DNA of 64,000 bases from Hormiphora californensis (GCA_020137815.1 CM035350.1:6769447-6833446); one strand, 5' to 3'; counted from the stretch's first letter, positions 10,592 through 29,087 are shown. A program made the numbers and translations. Notes: generated from the sequence alone by a model not told the origin.

Positions 10592-11187
10592 TATTTAGTC
10601 GCTTGACACTATGTTCCTGCTAAAATAATAATAAAGTATGATTTTCTTACTTCTTGACTTTCTTACATTTTGATCTGTGAAGAGAGATACTGGCGAAAGT
10701 GCTCGACTGGAACTTGAACAAAACAATTTCCGATTAGACTTTCTTACTTCTCTATAAATAAAATAATGATAATATAATGTGTTTAAATTTTAAAACATAA
10801 GACTTATCGATCCTAAAATAAAATTGATGCGTTTTAGCATGTTTTTAAATTGCAATTTATAGAAAATATATGTTTGTTTGCAGACAAAATAGTTTTCAGA
10901 GTGAATTGTTCAATATCGGGCGGTAAATTTGATTGTAAGTAATCTGTAAAACTTGGCCGCCCTGTTATCAATTTAGCAGTTTTATTATCAGAGTTTTCTC
11001 ATGTTTTTATACATTTTTTAATATTTTCTTACACATTTCCCTTTTAACAATTGTTTTATTGGCGTCAATTCTATCCTCGTCCCCCCCTCCTATTCCACTA
11101 ATTGGCATTGATTGACTCCTCTCGCCGAGTGTCACCCATCTCTTATTTCTTACACGAATGTGTGGCTTTCCTGTCTCTCAGCATCTT

Positions 11188-11189
<2 letters not shown>

Positions 11190-11264
<75 letters not shown>

Positions 11265-11368
11265 GTTCTCTCTCTATCTCTCTCTATCTCTCCTTCTCTC
11301 TCTCTCTCTCTCTCTCTCTCGCTCCTTCTCGCTCTTTCTCTCTCTATCTTTCTCCACTCTCTCTCTTC

Positions 11369-11440
<72 letters not shown>
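11190..11440. repeat. CT microsatellite
   Basis: Nearly pure (CT)n interrupted by TCTAGTTC, TATC and GCTCC. Frames through it are low-complexity artefacts. Confidence 0.95.
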
Positions 11441-11443
<3 letters not shown>

Positions 11444-11579
11444 CGAGGCCTTCACACAATCAATTTACGAAGATTTCTTTTGTAATGGACCACCTATTAT
11501 AATACACATATGAGCCAATTTTCTCTTTTTACCAGTCCCTGCAGTGTTTTTTCGAATTCCTCACAACTTCCAAATCGGA

Positions 11580-11814
11580 GCCCCCAACCCTTGTGTTACT
11601 ACATGACAAAACATAACCCAACTACACCCCTCCCTCAACTTACCTAACTTACCTCCATCAACTAACCTAACTAACCTCCTCCGGCCTCCCTCAACTAACC
11701 TAACTTACCTCCCTCCCTCCATCAACTAACCTAACTAACCTCCTCTGGCCTCCCTCAACTAACCTAACTTACCTCTTCCCTCCATCAACTAACTGCTAAC
11801 TAACTGACTCTGCT
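11580..11814 (+). repeat. Degenerate forerunner of the 44-bp array
   Basis: Irregular copies of CATCAACTAACCTAACTAACCTCC and CTCCCTCAACTAACC share the CAACTAAC and CTCCCTC words with the regular array that follows, but lack the TATTTTATAGCACCCC part. It appears to be an older or diverging edge of the same expansion. Confidence 0.6.
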
Positions 11815-13480
11815 CTATTTTATAGCACCCCTCCCTTCCTCAACTAACTGACTCTGCTCTATTTTATAGCACCCCTCCCTCCCTCAACTAACTGACTCTG
11901 CTCTATTTTATAGCACCCCTCCCTCCCTCAACTAACTGACTCTGCTCTATTTTATAGCACCCCTCCCTCCCTCAACTAACTGACTCTGCTCTATTTTATA
12001 GCACCCCTCCCTCCCTCAACTAACTGACTCTGCTCTATTTTATAGCACCCCTCCCTCCCTCAACTAACTGACTCTGCTCTATTTTATAGCACCCCTCCCT
12101 TCCTCAACTAACTGACTCTGCTCTATTTTATAGCACCCCCTCCCTTCCTCAACTAACTGACTCTGCTCTATTTTATAGCACCCCTCCCTCAACTAACTGA
12201 CGCTGCTCTATTTTATAGCACCCCTCCCTCCCTCAACTAACTGACTCTGCTCTATTTTATAGCACCCCTCCCTCCCTCAACTAACTGACTCTGCTCTATT
12301 TTATAGCACCCCTCCCTCCCTCAACTAACTGACTCTGCTCTATTTTATAGCACCCCTCCCTCCCTCAACTAACTGACTCTGCTCTATTTTATAGCACCCC
12401 TCCCTTCCTCAACTAACTGACTCTGCTCTATTTTATAGCACCCCTCCCTTCCTCAACTAACTGACTCTGCTCTATTTTATAGCACCCCTCCCTTCCTCAA
12501 CTAACTGACTCTGCTCTATTTTATAGCACCCCTCCCTCAACTAACTGACTCTGCTCTATTTTATAGCACCCCTCCCTCCCTCAACTAACTGACTCTGCTC
12601 TATTTTATAGCACCCCTCCCTTCCTCAACTAACTGACTCTGCTCTATTTTATAGCACCCCTCCCTCCCTCAACTAACTGACTCTGCTCTATTTTATAGCA
12701 CCCCTCCCTCCCTCAACTAACTGACTCTGCTCTATTTTATAGCACCCCTCCCTTCCTCAACTAACTGACTCTGCTCTATTTTATAGCACCCCTCCCTCCC
12801 TCAACTAACTGACTCTGCTCTATTTTATAGCACCCCTCCCTTCCTCAACTAACTGACTCTGCTCTATTTTATAGCACCCCTCCCTCCCTCAACTAACTGA
12901 CTCTGCTCTATTTTATAGCACCCCTCCCTTCCTCAACTAACTGACTCTGCTCTATTTTATAGCACCCCTCCCTCCCTCAACTAACTGACTCTGCTCTATT
13001 TTATAGCACCCCTCCCTCCCTCAACTAACTGACTCTGCTCTATTTTATAGCACCCCTCCCTCCCTCAACTAACTGACTCTGCTCTATTTTATAGCACCCC
13101 TCCCTCCCTCAACTAACTGACTCTGCTCTATTTTATAGCACCCCTCCCTCCCTCAACTGACTCTGCTCTATTTTATAGCACCCCTCCATCAACTAACTGA
13201 CTCTGCTCTATTTTTTAGCACCCCTCCATCAACTAACTGACTCTGCTCTATTTTATAGCACCCCTCCCTCAACTATCTGACTCTGCTCTATTTTATAGCA
13301 CCCTCCCTCCCTCAACTAACTGACTCTGCTCTATTTCATAGCACCCCTCCCTCAACTAACTGACTCTGCTCTATTTCATAGCACCCCTCCGGCCTCCCTC
13401 AACTAACTGACTCTGCTCTATTTTATAGCACCCCTCCCTCCCTCAACTAACTAACCTAACCAACTAATTGTATTTTATAG
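11815..13480 (+). repeat. 44-bp minisatellite whose unit is a 3' splice site (about 38 copies)
   Basis: Each unit (44 bases, with 40-base and other length variants) reads CAACTAACTGAC, then TCTGCTCTATTTTATAG, then CACCCCTCCCTCCCT. The real exon begins after TATTTTATAG with CACCCCGTG at 13481. So each unit repeats a branch-point-like word (CTAAC/CTGAC), a pyrimidine tract, the AG and the first six exon bases. I count about 38 TATAGC sites before the true one. Sequence identity between units is very high, which suggests recent expansion or homogenisation. Confidence 0.95.
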
Positions 13481-13491
13481 CACCCCGTGTC

Positions 13492-14891
13492 ATGGTGGGG
13501 GAGGACGATTTTGGTGAGATATTTGAGAAATCCCAAGAACAAGAATCACAACCACCAGCTGAAGATGAAGACTACGATTCAGAATTATCTTTTGATAGCA
13601 TTCCCGAAGGAGCATCAGCAGCCGATCTGTCCCATGCCCTCGATGATTTTGAAGAGGAGGATATACCCCTTCTGACCGATGAAGAGGAGATAGAGGGCGG
13701 GGAGAATTTATCGCCCCCTGTTGACAGTAGAGGTCCAAGAAGGGCGGCTGCAGAGCGGGCTGGGGAAGTCCTGGATAGAATAGTTGAGGAGGAGAAGGAG
13801 AATTGGTTGGATTACCGGGGGAAAAACAGGAGAAAGAGGGTGAGGAGAGACAATGAAGAGGAGGATGGGATAATAAAACGATATAAGGAGGAGCCATACC
13901 ATGTAGAACGAGGTACACATTGTCATTAGAGTCACACATTCATTATATATCATGTTTTGTTCAATGTGTGTGTGTGTGTGTGTGTTTGTGTGTGTGTCCC
14001 AAAATTGTCCAGTTATTGTTGTTTTGGTATGAAGACAGTGGTAGTTGTGTGGCTTTGTGATGGTCGACGGTAGCTCAAGTGGTAAGGTCATGTTGTGTCG
14101 TGTGTTATACAGTACTAGACGGAAGTTGTATTGCCCATGTCTGAACGAAAGTGTGATCTTGCCAATCTATATTGACAAGGTTATATTACACTTCCGTCTA
14201 TCATGGTTAGGTCTTGTTTTATAATATGACTGTAAACAAACACATACACACATCACTGTCTGTATCTCTCTGTACATGTAATAAAGCGCGGGGTTTCGCT
14301 CTCTCTCTCAGTGTGTACATCTGTCTGTTTTTACAGTCTACCACCGATGTACACAAACACATCTCCCCTTTGATGTTCTCAATCATGTAGTGCAAATCCC
14401 AGGCCCCGGTTATCATTCATCATTTCACTGCCCCCTGGATTCCACCGCTCCTCTCTCCTACTGCTCCTGCTGCAGTATGTGTTGACTGTCAGAGAGAGGG
14501 GGAACACGAGTTGCGCGCGGATACCACACTCTCATGCTTTGTAGAGAATGGGTGTTGCGCGCATGAAAACCACACAACAGTAGGTGGCTGTTGAGTGTTT
14601 TGAGGCGCGCGGGCCGCCAGTCTAGCACTCTCACGTTGTTTTAACATGGCAGTGCGTGTGTTAGAAGTTTTCCTCTCCTCTTTGTCACACATTAACATCC
14701 GATGTTAGGTAAACAACAGTCTTGTATGTTTTCAGAGTGTACCTAATTGTGCTGTCACGATCGTCATGTTGAGCATCACCTTCTGTGACTCAAGGTTCAG
14801 GGTACATACCACATCTGAGAAATAGTTAACTTTCACTTCCCACATACACGAATCACGATCCATCTACTATCCTCTCTCTCTCTCTCTCTCT

Positions 14892-14958
<67 letters not shown>

Positions 14959-17900
14959 CTCTCATATTTCCAACTAACCCCCTCTCTCATCTCAGTTCGA
15001 CCCCGGTCTGGTGCAAAGATGAGTCTATATCGGAGTACCCGTCTCCTACAATACCCTAGTCGGGGAAGGCGAATGAGCATGTTAGAAATATCCAGCAAAC
15101 AAGTGGATGATGGGCTCATCTCCATCTTTAGAAGAGACATGCACTGTACTGATGCATGTATGATACGAGTCATTGAAATGTCTGGGGTGTGCAGGTAAGA
15201 AAACTTGTGATATGTTCTATCCCTCCGGGGCACGGTGAAAAAGGGTCGAGCAAAAGAAAATATTGTCCAGTAGCTCACCTTTGTCAATAAATCCAGTCCA
15301 CCAGTTGGTTTTCTATCTGCCCTGAGTGTCTCTAACACATCTCTCTCTCTAACATCTTTCTAACACATCTCTCTCCTGCTTACAGACAGTCAATGCTGAG
15401 CTGCACCATCCCCATGCTGTGCATAAACCGGACTCTCCTGGAGGAGAATGTAGCGAGCCTTTCACCCGGGTGTTTCCTACGAATCACCAGGATGCAGAAC
15501 GCTGATAGTATCGATGTCTTCCAGAACAGTGATGTATTTGCTAAGAGGAGTGTGATCAAGGGAGGTGATATTCTGAGGACGCTGGCGGTGTATGAGACAA
15601 GAGAGCAGTTTGATTTGCAGGTAGTTGTAGATAACCCGATCATACATGTACATTGTACACTGTACAGTGTACAATGTACACCTTATATAATCTTGGTAGC
15701 CGGCTACCCTTCTATTATTATAGTCGAGCCAGCTACCAACTCTTCCTTGTTCATCTCAGTACTCTTGACTGAGCTCAACCGTTTGAACAGTGCCCCACGT
15801 ACAATTGTGCAGCACTGACACACCGTCCCGGGTTTATCACTCATAATAATAAGTACCACATTTACCGTGTGTATGTGCGGGTCGGTACCGGTAGCTAAAA
15901 CAACTAATCAGGTGTCCCAGTATGCTGACTCGGAAAAGGAGGATGTCCCCTCTCCTCTGGATTACACTCACTATTACACCAAGTCCAATCAAACCATACC
16001 ATTTTACATGCTCTTCAAGGTAACACACAGAGTCATGAATACACAGAGTTATCATTCCCAGATTCATTCTCAAGATGTCAGGAACCGACCGAAACAAGTA
16101 AACAACCAATCAGAAATCGTTATTTAGGTCAAGTGACTGATTATCAGCCAATCAGGCACCAGTATTTCCTGATTCGGTCGGTTCCTGCAAGATGTATACC
16201 CCGAGGCCTGAAGGGGGGGGGGGGCCGGCTGAAGTTTTTGAAGTTTGAAGTTTTCCACCCTACTTTTTGAGTTTTTGAAGTTTTTGAAGTTGACTTCAAA
16301 AACTTCAAAAACTCTAAACTACTTTTTTATGCTATCAGTGACTATTATTACACTTGTTTAGGTTAGTTTCATGCTTAATACATATTGTGGTAAAGTTATC
16401 CGTACTTGTCTGCACTTTTTCTACCACAAATTAGGATATTTACAATGATTCCTAACCATGAAATCCATGACACAATTTGGTGTAAAAAATTTAAATTTTT
16501 TGTAAAAACAGATTATATTTTCATTCTATAACTCAAAATATTGCCTAGAAAATGCTAAGAATGTGTTTAGAAGTTATGAAGTAAATTTTCAAATTTTTTT
16601 TGGGGCCACACCCTTTTTGCCAGTTTCACAAAATGTAAATTTTTTATGAAGGGAGTAGTGAAAAAATTATGGTCACCAAAATCATCAGCGGCCTCGAGTT
16701 AGTGGGGGTACGTGCCAAAATGAAGTCTCCACCTCATCTAATTCGAGGGATAATGGGATATTTTCATAATTTTGTGTGTGCGCATGACTTTTTTTGGGCT
16801 AGACCAGTTTTAATGGTTTATGAGTGACTATAGGCTTTTTAAAGGGGTGCATCTTGTTCGGAATATGCAAGTTTATATAAGAGTTATGAAGCAACATAGG
16901 GCCTATCTCCAACGGTTTAGGAGATATGAGTTTTTGAAGTTTTTGAAGTTTTTGAAGTTTTCCACCCTAAGTTTCTCTTTGAAGTTTTTGAAGTTGACTT
17001 CAAAAACTTCAGCCGGCCCCCCCCCCCCCCCCCCCCCGGCCTGAACACAGATTCATTCTTCCTATACTCCCCCTCCCCCCGTTATTCTAATGACCAGATT
17101 CATTCATCTCCCCCACAAATGTTTGATCTCTTACTAACACTCTCCTCCCTCCTGCAGGACCAGGATATGCTGGATAAGGAGGCCCGGAAGGTGCTTTACA
17201 ACAGATTTACCAACATCCAGCGGCTAGACCGAGGTGTCGGATCACGTCTGAAATGGAAGTACATGGAACGCTATGGGATAGATGACAATGACACTATCGA
17301 GAACCTGGAACAGAAGGCTAACGTCAGTTTCTCTATCTTCCGACACACTGGATACTTGTTGTACGAGAGTAGGGAGTACAGGGAGAAGCATGTGACTATG
17401 ATAAAGGCACCCAGCGGGCTCTACTACTTCATCCCAAAGAGAATGCTGGGGGCATTCGGTAGCCAGTGGGCACACCGGTACAAATGGAATGACAGGAAGT
17501 ATCACAACAACATCAAGATGCAACGTGAGGCTATGAAAACAGCACCCCCACAGTTAGAGGTTGACCTATCCGCCACCCCGTACTCTAAACCCCGTGCTGT
17601 GAGCATTCCCCTACAGCCCAGTGATCAAGTGGGGGAGAAACCGGGGGAGGAGGAGGTGATCACCCGGAACACCAAGCTGCACAGCCCCATTGTACGGGGT
17701 CCCCAGGATCTATATCCGCGGTATGTCCGAGGTAAAGGGGGCTACAAGGCCAGGACACCCCACGTTAAGAAGCGGTGTGATCAACCTGCTGGTGACGATG
17801 ATGGGACGACGGAGCAGGGAGATGATGAATCCTCGCTAAAGCATGAGACTGAGACTACCGGAATGGATGCGTTGTGGTCACCGAAATTGCTAACTTTGAT

Positions 17901-19392
17901 TGATACTGAGTACGATATCGCTGCCCTCCCGCTCGGAGGAAAGATGGAACAGACAGTGAGGCTGATGACGGTGGGTAGTAAGGGAGAGAATTCTCCTGGG
18001 GGATCCAAAGTCACCATGATCAGTACCAATAAAGTACTGGCTAAGGGGGAGATTCTTTTGACCACTAAGGATCATATCATTTTCATAATTCCGAGGACTA
18101 AGAACAACAAGAAGGTTGCCACTCTGGACAGTAGTCAGGGGAGTGAGGGCTCCAACCAGGACAGCCTTTCTGATCCGGCAAGTGGTGAATCTAATAGTAG
18201 CAGTCAGGAATCGACCGAGAGTTCCATCCAGTCACAGCAGGAATGCCCCATCCAATCACAACCGGAATGCTCCAACCAATTACAGCAGGAATGCTCTATC
18301 CAATCACAGCCGGAATGCTCCATCCAATCACAGCCGGAATGCCCTATCCAATCACAGCCGGAATACTCCATCCAATCACAGCCGGAATGCTCTATCAAAT
18401 CACAGCCGGAATGCTCCATTCAATCACAGCCGGAATGCTCTATCAAATCACAAGCGGAATGCTCCATCCAATCACAGCCGGAATGCTCTATCCAATCACA
18501 GCCGGAATACTCCATTCAATCACAGCCGGAATGTCCCATCCAATCAGAATCCATAATACCACAGAAGAGTTTCACCCAATTGCTACTAGAAAGTTCCGAC
18601 CTATTACAGCAGGAATGGGCAACCCAACCATCAATACCAGAGTCTTCCACTGCCCCGCTAGAGTCGTCCACTGCTCACCCAGAGTCTTCCACTCCCCCGC
18701 CAGAGTCTTCCACTGCTCAGCCTGAAAAGAATAAGGAGGAACCAGCGGTACAGTTACATGTTATTTACCCCTCCCACAAAAGGGCACACGAGGAGCTAGA
18801 GTTTGCAGCTTCAAGGTCGCCATGGTACAAAAGTGGTACAAAAGTGGCCCCCAAACCGAAGCCGTTTGCGATTAAGGTTGACGCGGGTAAGGAAAACAGT
18901 GTGATCACAGTGTCTGACTCGGATGACGATGATGAACCAGCTCCACCACCCTCCTCCCAGGTTATTGTACTAGCTGATGATACTGAGTCAGTGAAACCTA
19001 CTACCGGGCAGAAGAAGGTTACAGTGGAGCAGCAAATTGAAATAGTTGCACGAGAGTCAAACAAACAGAAGCCCCCAGCTCCCCATAGATCTTTGTTGGC
19101 AAACAGATCTAGCAGACAATCATTACCCTACAAGCCCTTCAGACCTCTTGCTAGGGGGCCCTCGAAAGGTTACCGTGTGGGAATTCCACAAGTTCAACTG
19201 ATCCCCTCTGTCGTCCTTCCCTGGCCCCGAGGAGGTGGTCCCTCATCCCGGTCAGGACGGCGCATGATGCCCATAGCCCTGCCAGTTTCCTCCTCAGTCT
19301 CGATAGCTCCCCTTACACAATCCACCAAAAAAACATCCAGCAAAAAACAACAGATCAGTTGCAGTACCTCATCGGCAACAGTGTCATGGTAA
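13492..19392 (+). CDS. 1065-residue acidic nuclear-looking protein, unknown family (5 coding exons)
   Basis: Exons: 13481-13912 (ATG at 13492), 14996-15194, 15386-15620, 15912-16019 and 17158-19392. All phases agree (1, 2, 0, 0) and the sum is 1066 codons with stop. Residues 1-140 are highly acidic, then a basic patch (GKNRRKRVRRD). Residues 140-500 look globular (DMHCTDACMIRVIEMSGVCR; GVGSRLKWKYMERYGID; FRHTGYLLYESREYREKH). The last exon carries a tandem peptide repeat (about residues 675-785), an ESSTAPL-type repeat, and ENSVITVSDSDDDDE, a good SUMO-interaction motif (hydrophobic V-I-x-V followed by Ser/Asp). These suggest a nuclear scaffold or chromatin factor, but I recognise no named domain. 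No signal peptide or membrane segment. AATAAA lies at 19493-19498. A noncoding first exon upstream of the 11.8-13.5 kb array is implied by the acceptor at 13480. Confidence 0.75.
14117..14200. repeat. Small hairpin element
   Basis: TAGACGGAAGTTGTA near 14117 and TACACTTCCGTCTA near 14187 are inverted near-complements, in the intron between the first two coding exons of the gene at 13492. It is probably a MITE remnant. Confidence 0.5.
14871..14956. repeat. CT microsatellite just upstream of an acceptor
   Basis: (CT)n ends about 40 bases before the acceptor at 14995 of the second coding exon and could serve as an extended polypyrimidine tract. Confidence 0.9.
15647..15680. repeat. 34-bp perfect palindrome of TGTACA words
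   Basis: The left half TGTACATTGTACACTGT is followed directly by its exact complement. It begins 27 bases after the donor at 15620, in an intron. It could form a hairpin near the 5' splice site. Confidence 0.8.
16079..16187 (-). mobile_element. 109-bp hAT-type MITE, copy A
   Basis: Ends CAGGAACCGACCGAA and TTCGGTCGGTTCCTG (15-bp inverted repeats). CAAGATGT is duplicated exactly at 16071-16078 and 16188-16195. The interior matches the copies at 35703 and 39686 in reverse orientation. It lies in an intron of the gene at 13492. Confidence 0.9.
16213..17037. mobile_element. 825-bp element with G-run/C-run termini and 8-bp duplication
   Basis: It starts with a G run followed by CCGGCTGAAGTTTTTGAAG and ends with the complement, CTTCAGCCGG followed by a C run. 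GGCCTGAA flanks both sides exactly (16205-16212 and 17038-17045), the 8-bp size of hAT insertions. The interior has repeated GAAGTTTTTGAAGTT words near both ends and no transposase frame. It occupies most of the intron 16020-17157. Confidence 0.7.
18224..18548 (+). repeat. Coding 24-bp minisatellite (8-residue peptide repeat)
   Basis: About 14 units encode variants of ECSIQSQP (Cys/Tyr and Ile/Asn/Lys substitutions) inside the 1065-residue protein. Unit length is a multiple of three, so copy changes keep the frame. Other frames are open here only because of the repeat. A second short repeat (PESSTA-type) follows at 18640-18725. Confidence 0.9.
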
Positions 19393-21543
19393 TGGTGAGA
19401 CACTTTTTCTAGGACACTCGGACAGATGCTTTTTGTACGGTATTTTTGTACGCCAAATGATTAACTTATTAGTGTGCGAGAAAGTAACGAGAAATAAACT
19501 GTCTCTTTTAACTCGATATTTTTTGATCTGTTAAAGTGATTTTTCATGTTTTTAAAAGGTTTATTACCAGTCTGGTACGATATTATATATATGATATAAT
19601 GTTCGATAGATTCGTTGGGCAAGATCCGGGAGAGAGAGCCTTCTTTCGTAGGTAATGAAATTACCTACGATATAGCTCACGGGGTGACTTCATTACAGCG
19701 CCGCTTGTAGTCGTATTACCCTAATGGAAATACAGTAACGAGACGCACACTTTGCATAACGCACGGCAAAAATTGCATACAGCACTTTTTGCCGCGCGTT
19801 ATGCAAAGTGTGCGTGTATGTATGTATGCATCTTTGATGTATGTATGCATCTTTGATGTGTTCAGCACGTACTAGCGCCCTGACTGGCCACGGTTGCGCG
19901 TCTTCATACTGTATCTCCGTTTTCCATTACCGTTTTCCCACTACAAGCGGCCGGGTAACCAACTTCTTTCGGATCTGGTCCAAAGAGTAGAGATCCCGTA
20001 GAGATATAATACGAAGGTCGCTTGCCATCCCTGATATTATGTCGCACTAATTTCTAATTGTGACCCAAATTATCGCTGTTTGGCGACGATTCGGGGTATA
20101 TATTTGAAATGGCTCTTGGCTAATGGGAGATATAAATTGTTTTGTAACGCCGACAAATGACGATATTATTATTAGTCCTAGCTGGCTTTTAGAAATGTCT
20201 CAGTAAGCAAGGGCAGCCCTTTCCTTGTATATCGAGATGAGAAAAGTTCCTATATTATTGTAGGTGATCATAGATAGTTTAGCCAGGACGGGTATGACAT
20301 CTGTCCTTGCTAAAAAAAGCGGCTTTTACTTTTTTTACTGCTGGGGAGAAAATAAATTATTCCTAACTTATTAAAAGTTTCACAACAGTGATTTTGGTAC
20401 TTTTTTAGCATAGCACTTATGGGGCCAAGTGGCAAGTTTTTTAGCTAGTGTGCGAGTGAATTTGAGAGCGAAATCTTAAACCAAACTTCCTGTATGAAAT
20501 AACTTATTCCACTTTTAGTACCTTTAAAGTACATTGTTTTCAAATTAATGTGCCAGGTTTGCTCTATCGGTAATCTTGTCGACACACGACAATCCTTTAA
20601 TCGCGTCGCTATGTTGAGTAAGGGGGAAGCGTCGCTCAAAACCTGCAATGTAAAGTCGGATGAGCAATCCTGGCATCAAGTGTGTTCAACACCCCAAATC
20701 ACCCTTGTTACAACAACACCACCCAGCATAAATCACCCCCCTAGCACCCATATAATATGATAATAATCACCTCTATTTCTAGCAACCATATCTGATAATA
20801 ATCACCCCCTCTAGCACCCATATCTGATAACAATCACCCCCTCTATTTCTAGCACCCATAATCCATATCTGATAATAATCACCCCTCTAGCACCCATGTG
20901 ATATCCTACGTGTTCCACGAATAGAAGATCAAGATCACCACACCGCCACCAAGGTCAGAATGATAGCCCTTACCAGGGCTTCCTGTTGTTGTGATATATA
21001 TTGGGTTGTTGTTTGTTAACCCCTGTTTGTTGACTCAACAAGTTGTTGTAGTTGTCCTTCCTCAGACCGGGTCGATGAAACGGGCATTTGAAATAACCGG
21101 GGGTGGGGGCTGACCAGTTGAAAATTGAAACACGCAAATTAAAAGTGGTAAAGGGATAGTGTGGGTTGTGGCATTATCATTACTAAATAATAAGGGATAT
21201 CAGCAATAACAACAGATTAACAAAATTGTCGCATCACCATAATATGCAGTGAAATAAACAAACTTATAATTAAAGCACTTTATAGCTCCGGAGACCCCTG
21301 TCTAAGCTGGGGGTCTAACGCCGCCAGGCAGTTCAAAAGGGCCCTTTTGTGTAAGAGCTCTACAGTATAAGAGAGACCCTCTCCCCGTAGCAATAACAAT
21401 TAACATACTGAACAAATAAATAGTCAGTCAATACCCCTGTAATATCTCTTTATCAAGCTGGATAATAATATCTGTCCCTTTCCGAGCTCTATCTTCACAC
21501 TTCAGTAGATTCTGTAACAGAATGAGTGATCACCCGGTTCTCC
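19393..21543. other. Intergenic region
   Basis: No convincing exon is seen. It holds the 3' flank of the gene ending at 19392, a foldback element (19694-19955), repeated CACCCATATCTGATAATAAT words (20745-20900), and the 3' flank of glass, which converges from the other strand. Confidence 0.5.
19694..19955. mobile_element. Foldback element
   Basis: The outer arms are imperfect complements (CAGCGCCGCTTGTAGTCG against CACTACAAGCGG). The inner arms are a strong hairpin: CGCACACTTTGCATAACGC at 19745 against GCGTTATGCAAAGTGTGCG ending at 19814. No reading frame. Confidence 0.6.
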
Positions 21544-27701
<6,158 letters not shown>

Positions 27702-27707
27702 CGCTGC

Positions 27708-27950
27708 AGGGCGGGGGAGGAATGTGGTTAGAGTGGGGGAGGAATGTGGTTAGGACGGGGGAGGGAATGTGGTTATGGTGGGGGAGGAATGTGGTTAAAG
27801 TGGGGGAGGAATGTGGTTAAAGTGGGCGAGGAATGTGGTTAGGGTGCGGAGGAATGTGGTTAGGTGGGGGAGGAATGTGGTTATGGCGGGGGAGGGATGT
27901 GGTTAGGGCGGGAGATGAGTATGGTCAGAGTGGGGACGAATGTGGTTAGG
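27708..27950 (-). repeat. About 21-bp minisatellite abutting the first coding exon of glass
   Basis: On the transcript strand the unit reads CTAACCACATTCCTCCCCC with small variants, roughly ten copies. The array runs straight into CTGCAG, the acceptor of the glass exon starting at 27703. Each unit combines a branch-point word (CTAAC) with a pyrimidine tract, but not an AG. Confidence 0.85.
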
Positions 27951-29087
27951 GTAAGTGGGTAACCAAATCACAGACAAATCAAGTTTAGGCAGCAAATCGA
28001 TATTGAACTATGTAGCAGGTCAACAAAATACTAATGCTCTACGTGGGCACCTCTCGCATCGATTTCTTCCCGGTTTTAGGGTTTCCCTCGATTCACAATC
28101 ATCCAACTCAAATCTAGCTTTGATTAATCAGACCCCGTGATGATGCTGGTGGGGGAGTTGAGGGGCTCGATTGGGCAACTAATACTACACTGCGCTATAA
28201 TGATCATCTTTGAGGGCTTCTTTTTCTATCTACCCAATCGCATCATGATAAATCACAGTACATGTCTCACACTTCATAACCATTCATGAAACCACAAAAC
28301 AGTAACAATGGAATGTACTTTTTCAAATTCCAATGCTAACTAAAATGTCACAATATATTAATGGTCAGCACAATGGCGAAAGAAAATCGATGAGGGTGTC
28401 AGTGTTGGAGAGAGAGGGGGCAAGTTGATCTTTTAATTGAATATCCGGCTATTGGTTGACTGTTCTACAGTGTAACACCCCCCAGTGTCTGCTGATCTCT
28501 TGGCTAGTATACTAGTAATGTGTGTGTAAATATCCCCCGATTAAGGTTTCCCTGGCACATGAGGCTTGCATGTGTAATCATGGGGGGAAACCATTTCAAG
28601 TGCATGCATTTGAAGGAGAAACACAAGGATAGGGCGCAATTCAGGAGCTTCGCAGCGGCAGTTCTAGGGTCTCAAAAAAGTGGGAGAACTGGGGTGTGTG
28701 TGAGCGTAGGTTGTTCCCTCGCTTCCGGCCGACACGCGTTATCCACCCTGGCCTCCAGGCATCCCGCCGCCGCCGCCGCCGACTCGTTTCATTCCGCAGA
28801 CACTGAGGGAGCGATATGAGTGGCTTCATATTAACTCCCTTTACTGAGAGAGGGAAAATGAAAAGCGAGAGGAGTATCGGGCTTCCCCCGAAGTGCTGGC
28901 GCCGCTTTCTAAAGCTTCCCTTCTCTCTTATTTAGGAGAAGCTCTAACCGCGGCCTGTTCATTTCTCTCTCTCTGCAGTTCCTTATTGTGAGTCGGTGTG
29001 TGCCCTTGGAACTCAGCATTCGATCATTCCAGTAGGACTCTCCGCAACACATGAGGAACAACTCGGTGTAGGCGTATCTTTCAGAGA

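Noticed and set aside
11815-13480. Regular direct repeats that could suggest a CRISPR array
   Set aside because: There are no unique spacers; units are head to tail in a eukaryotic intron and contain a splice acceptor.
14060-14100. tRNA-like A-box (TAGCTCAAGTGGT)
   Set aside because: No B-box GGTTCGANNCC at the right distance and no cloverleaf; at most a SINE remnant.
18116-18725. Additional open frames on both strands across the coding minisatellite
   Set aside because: They follow from the 24-bp repeat lacking stops in several frames; the frame in phase with the 1065-residue protein is the real one.
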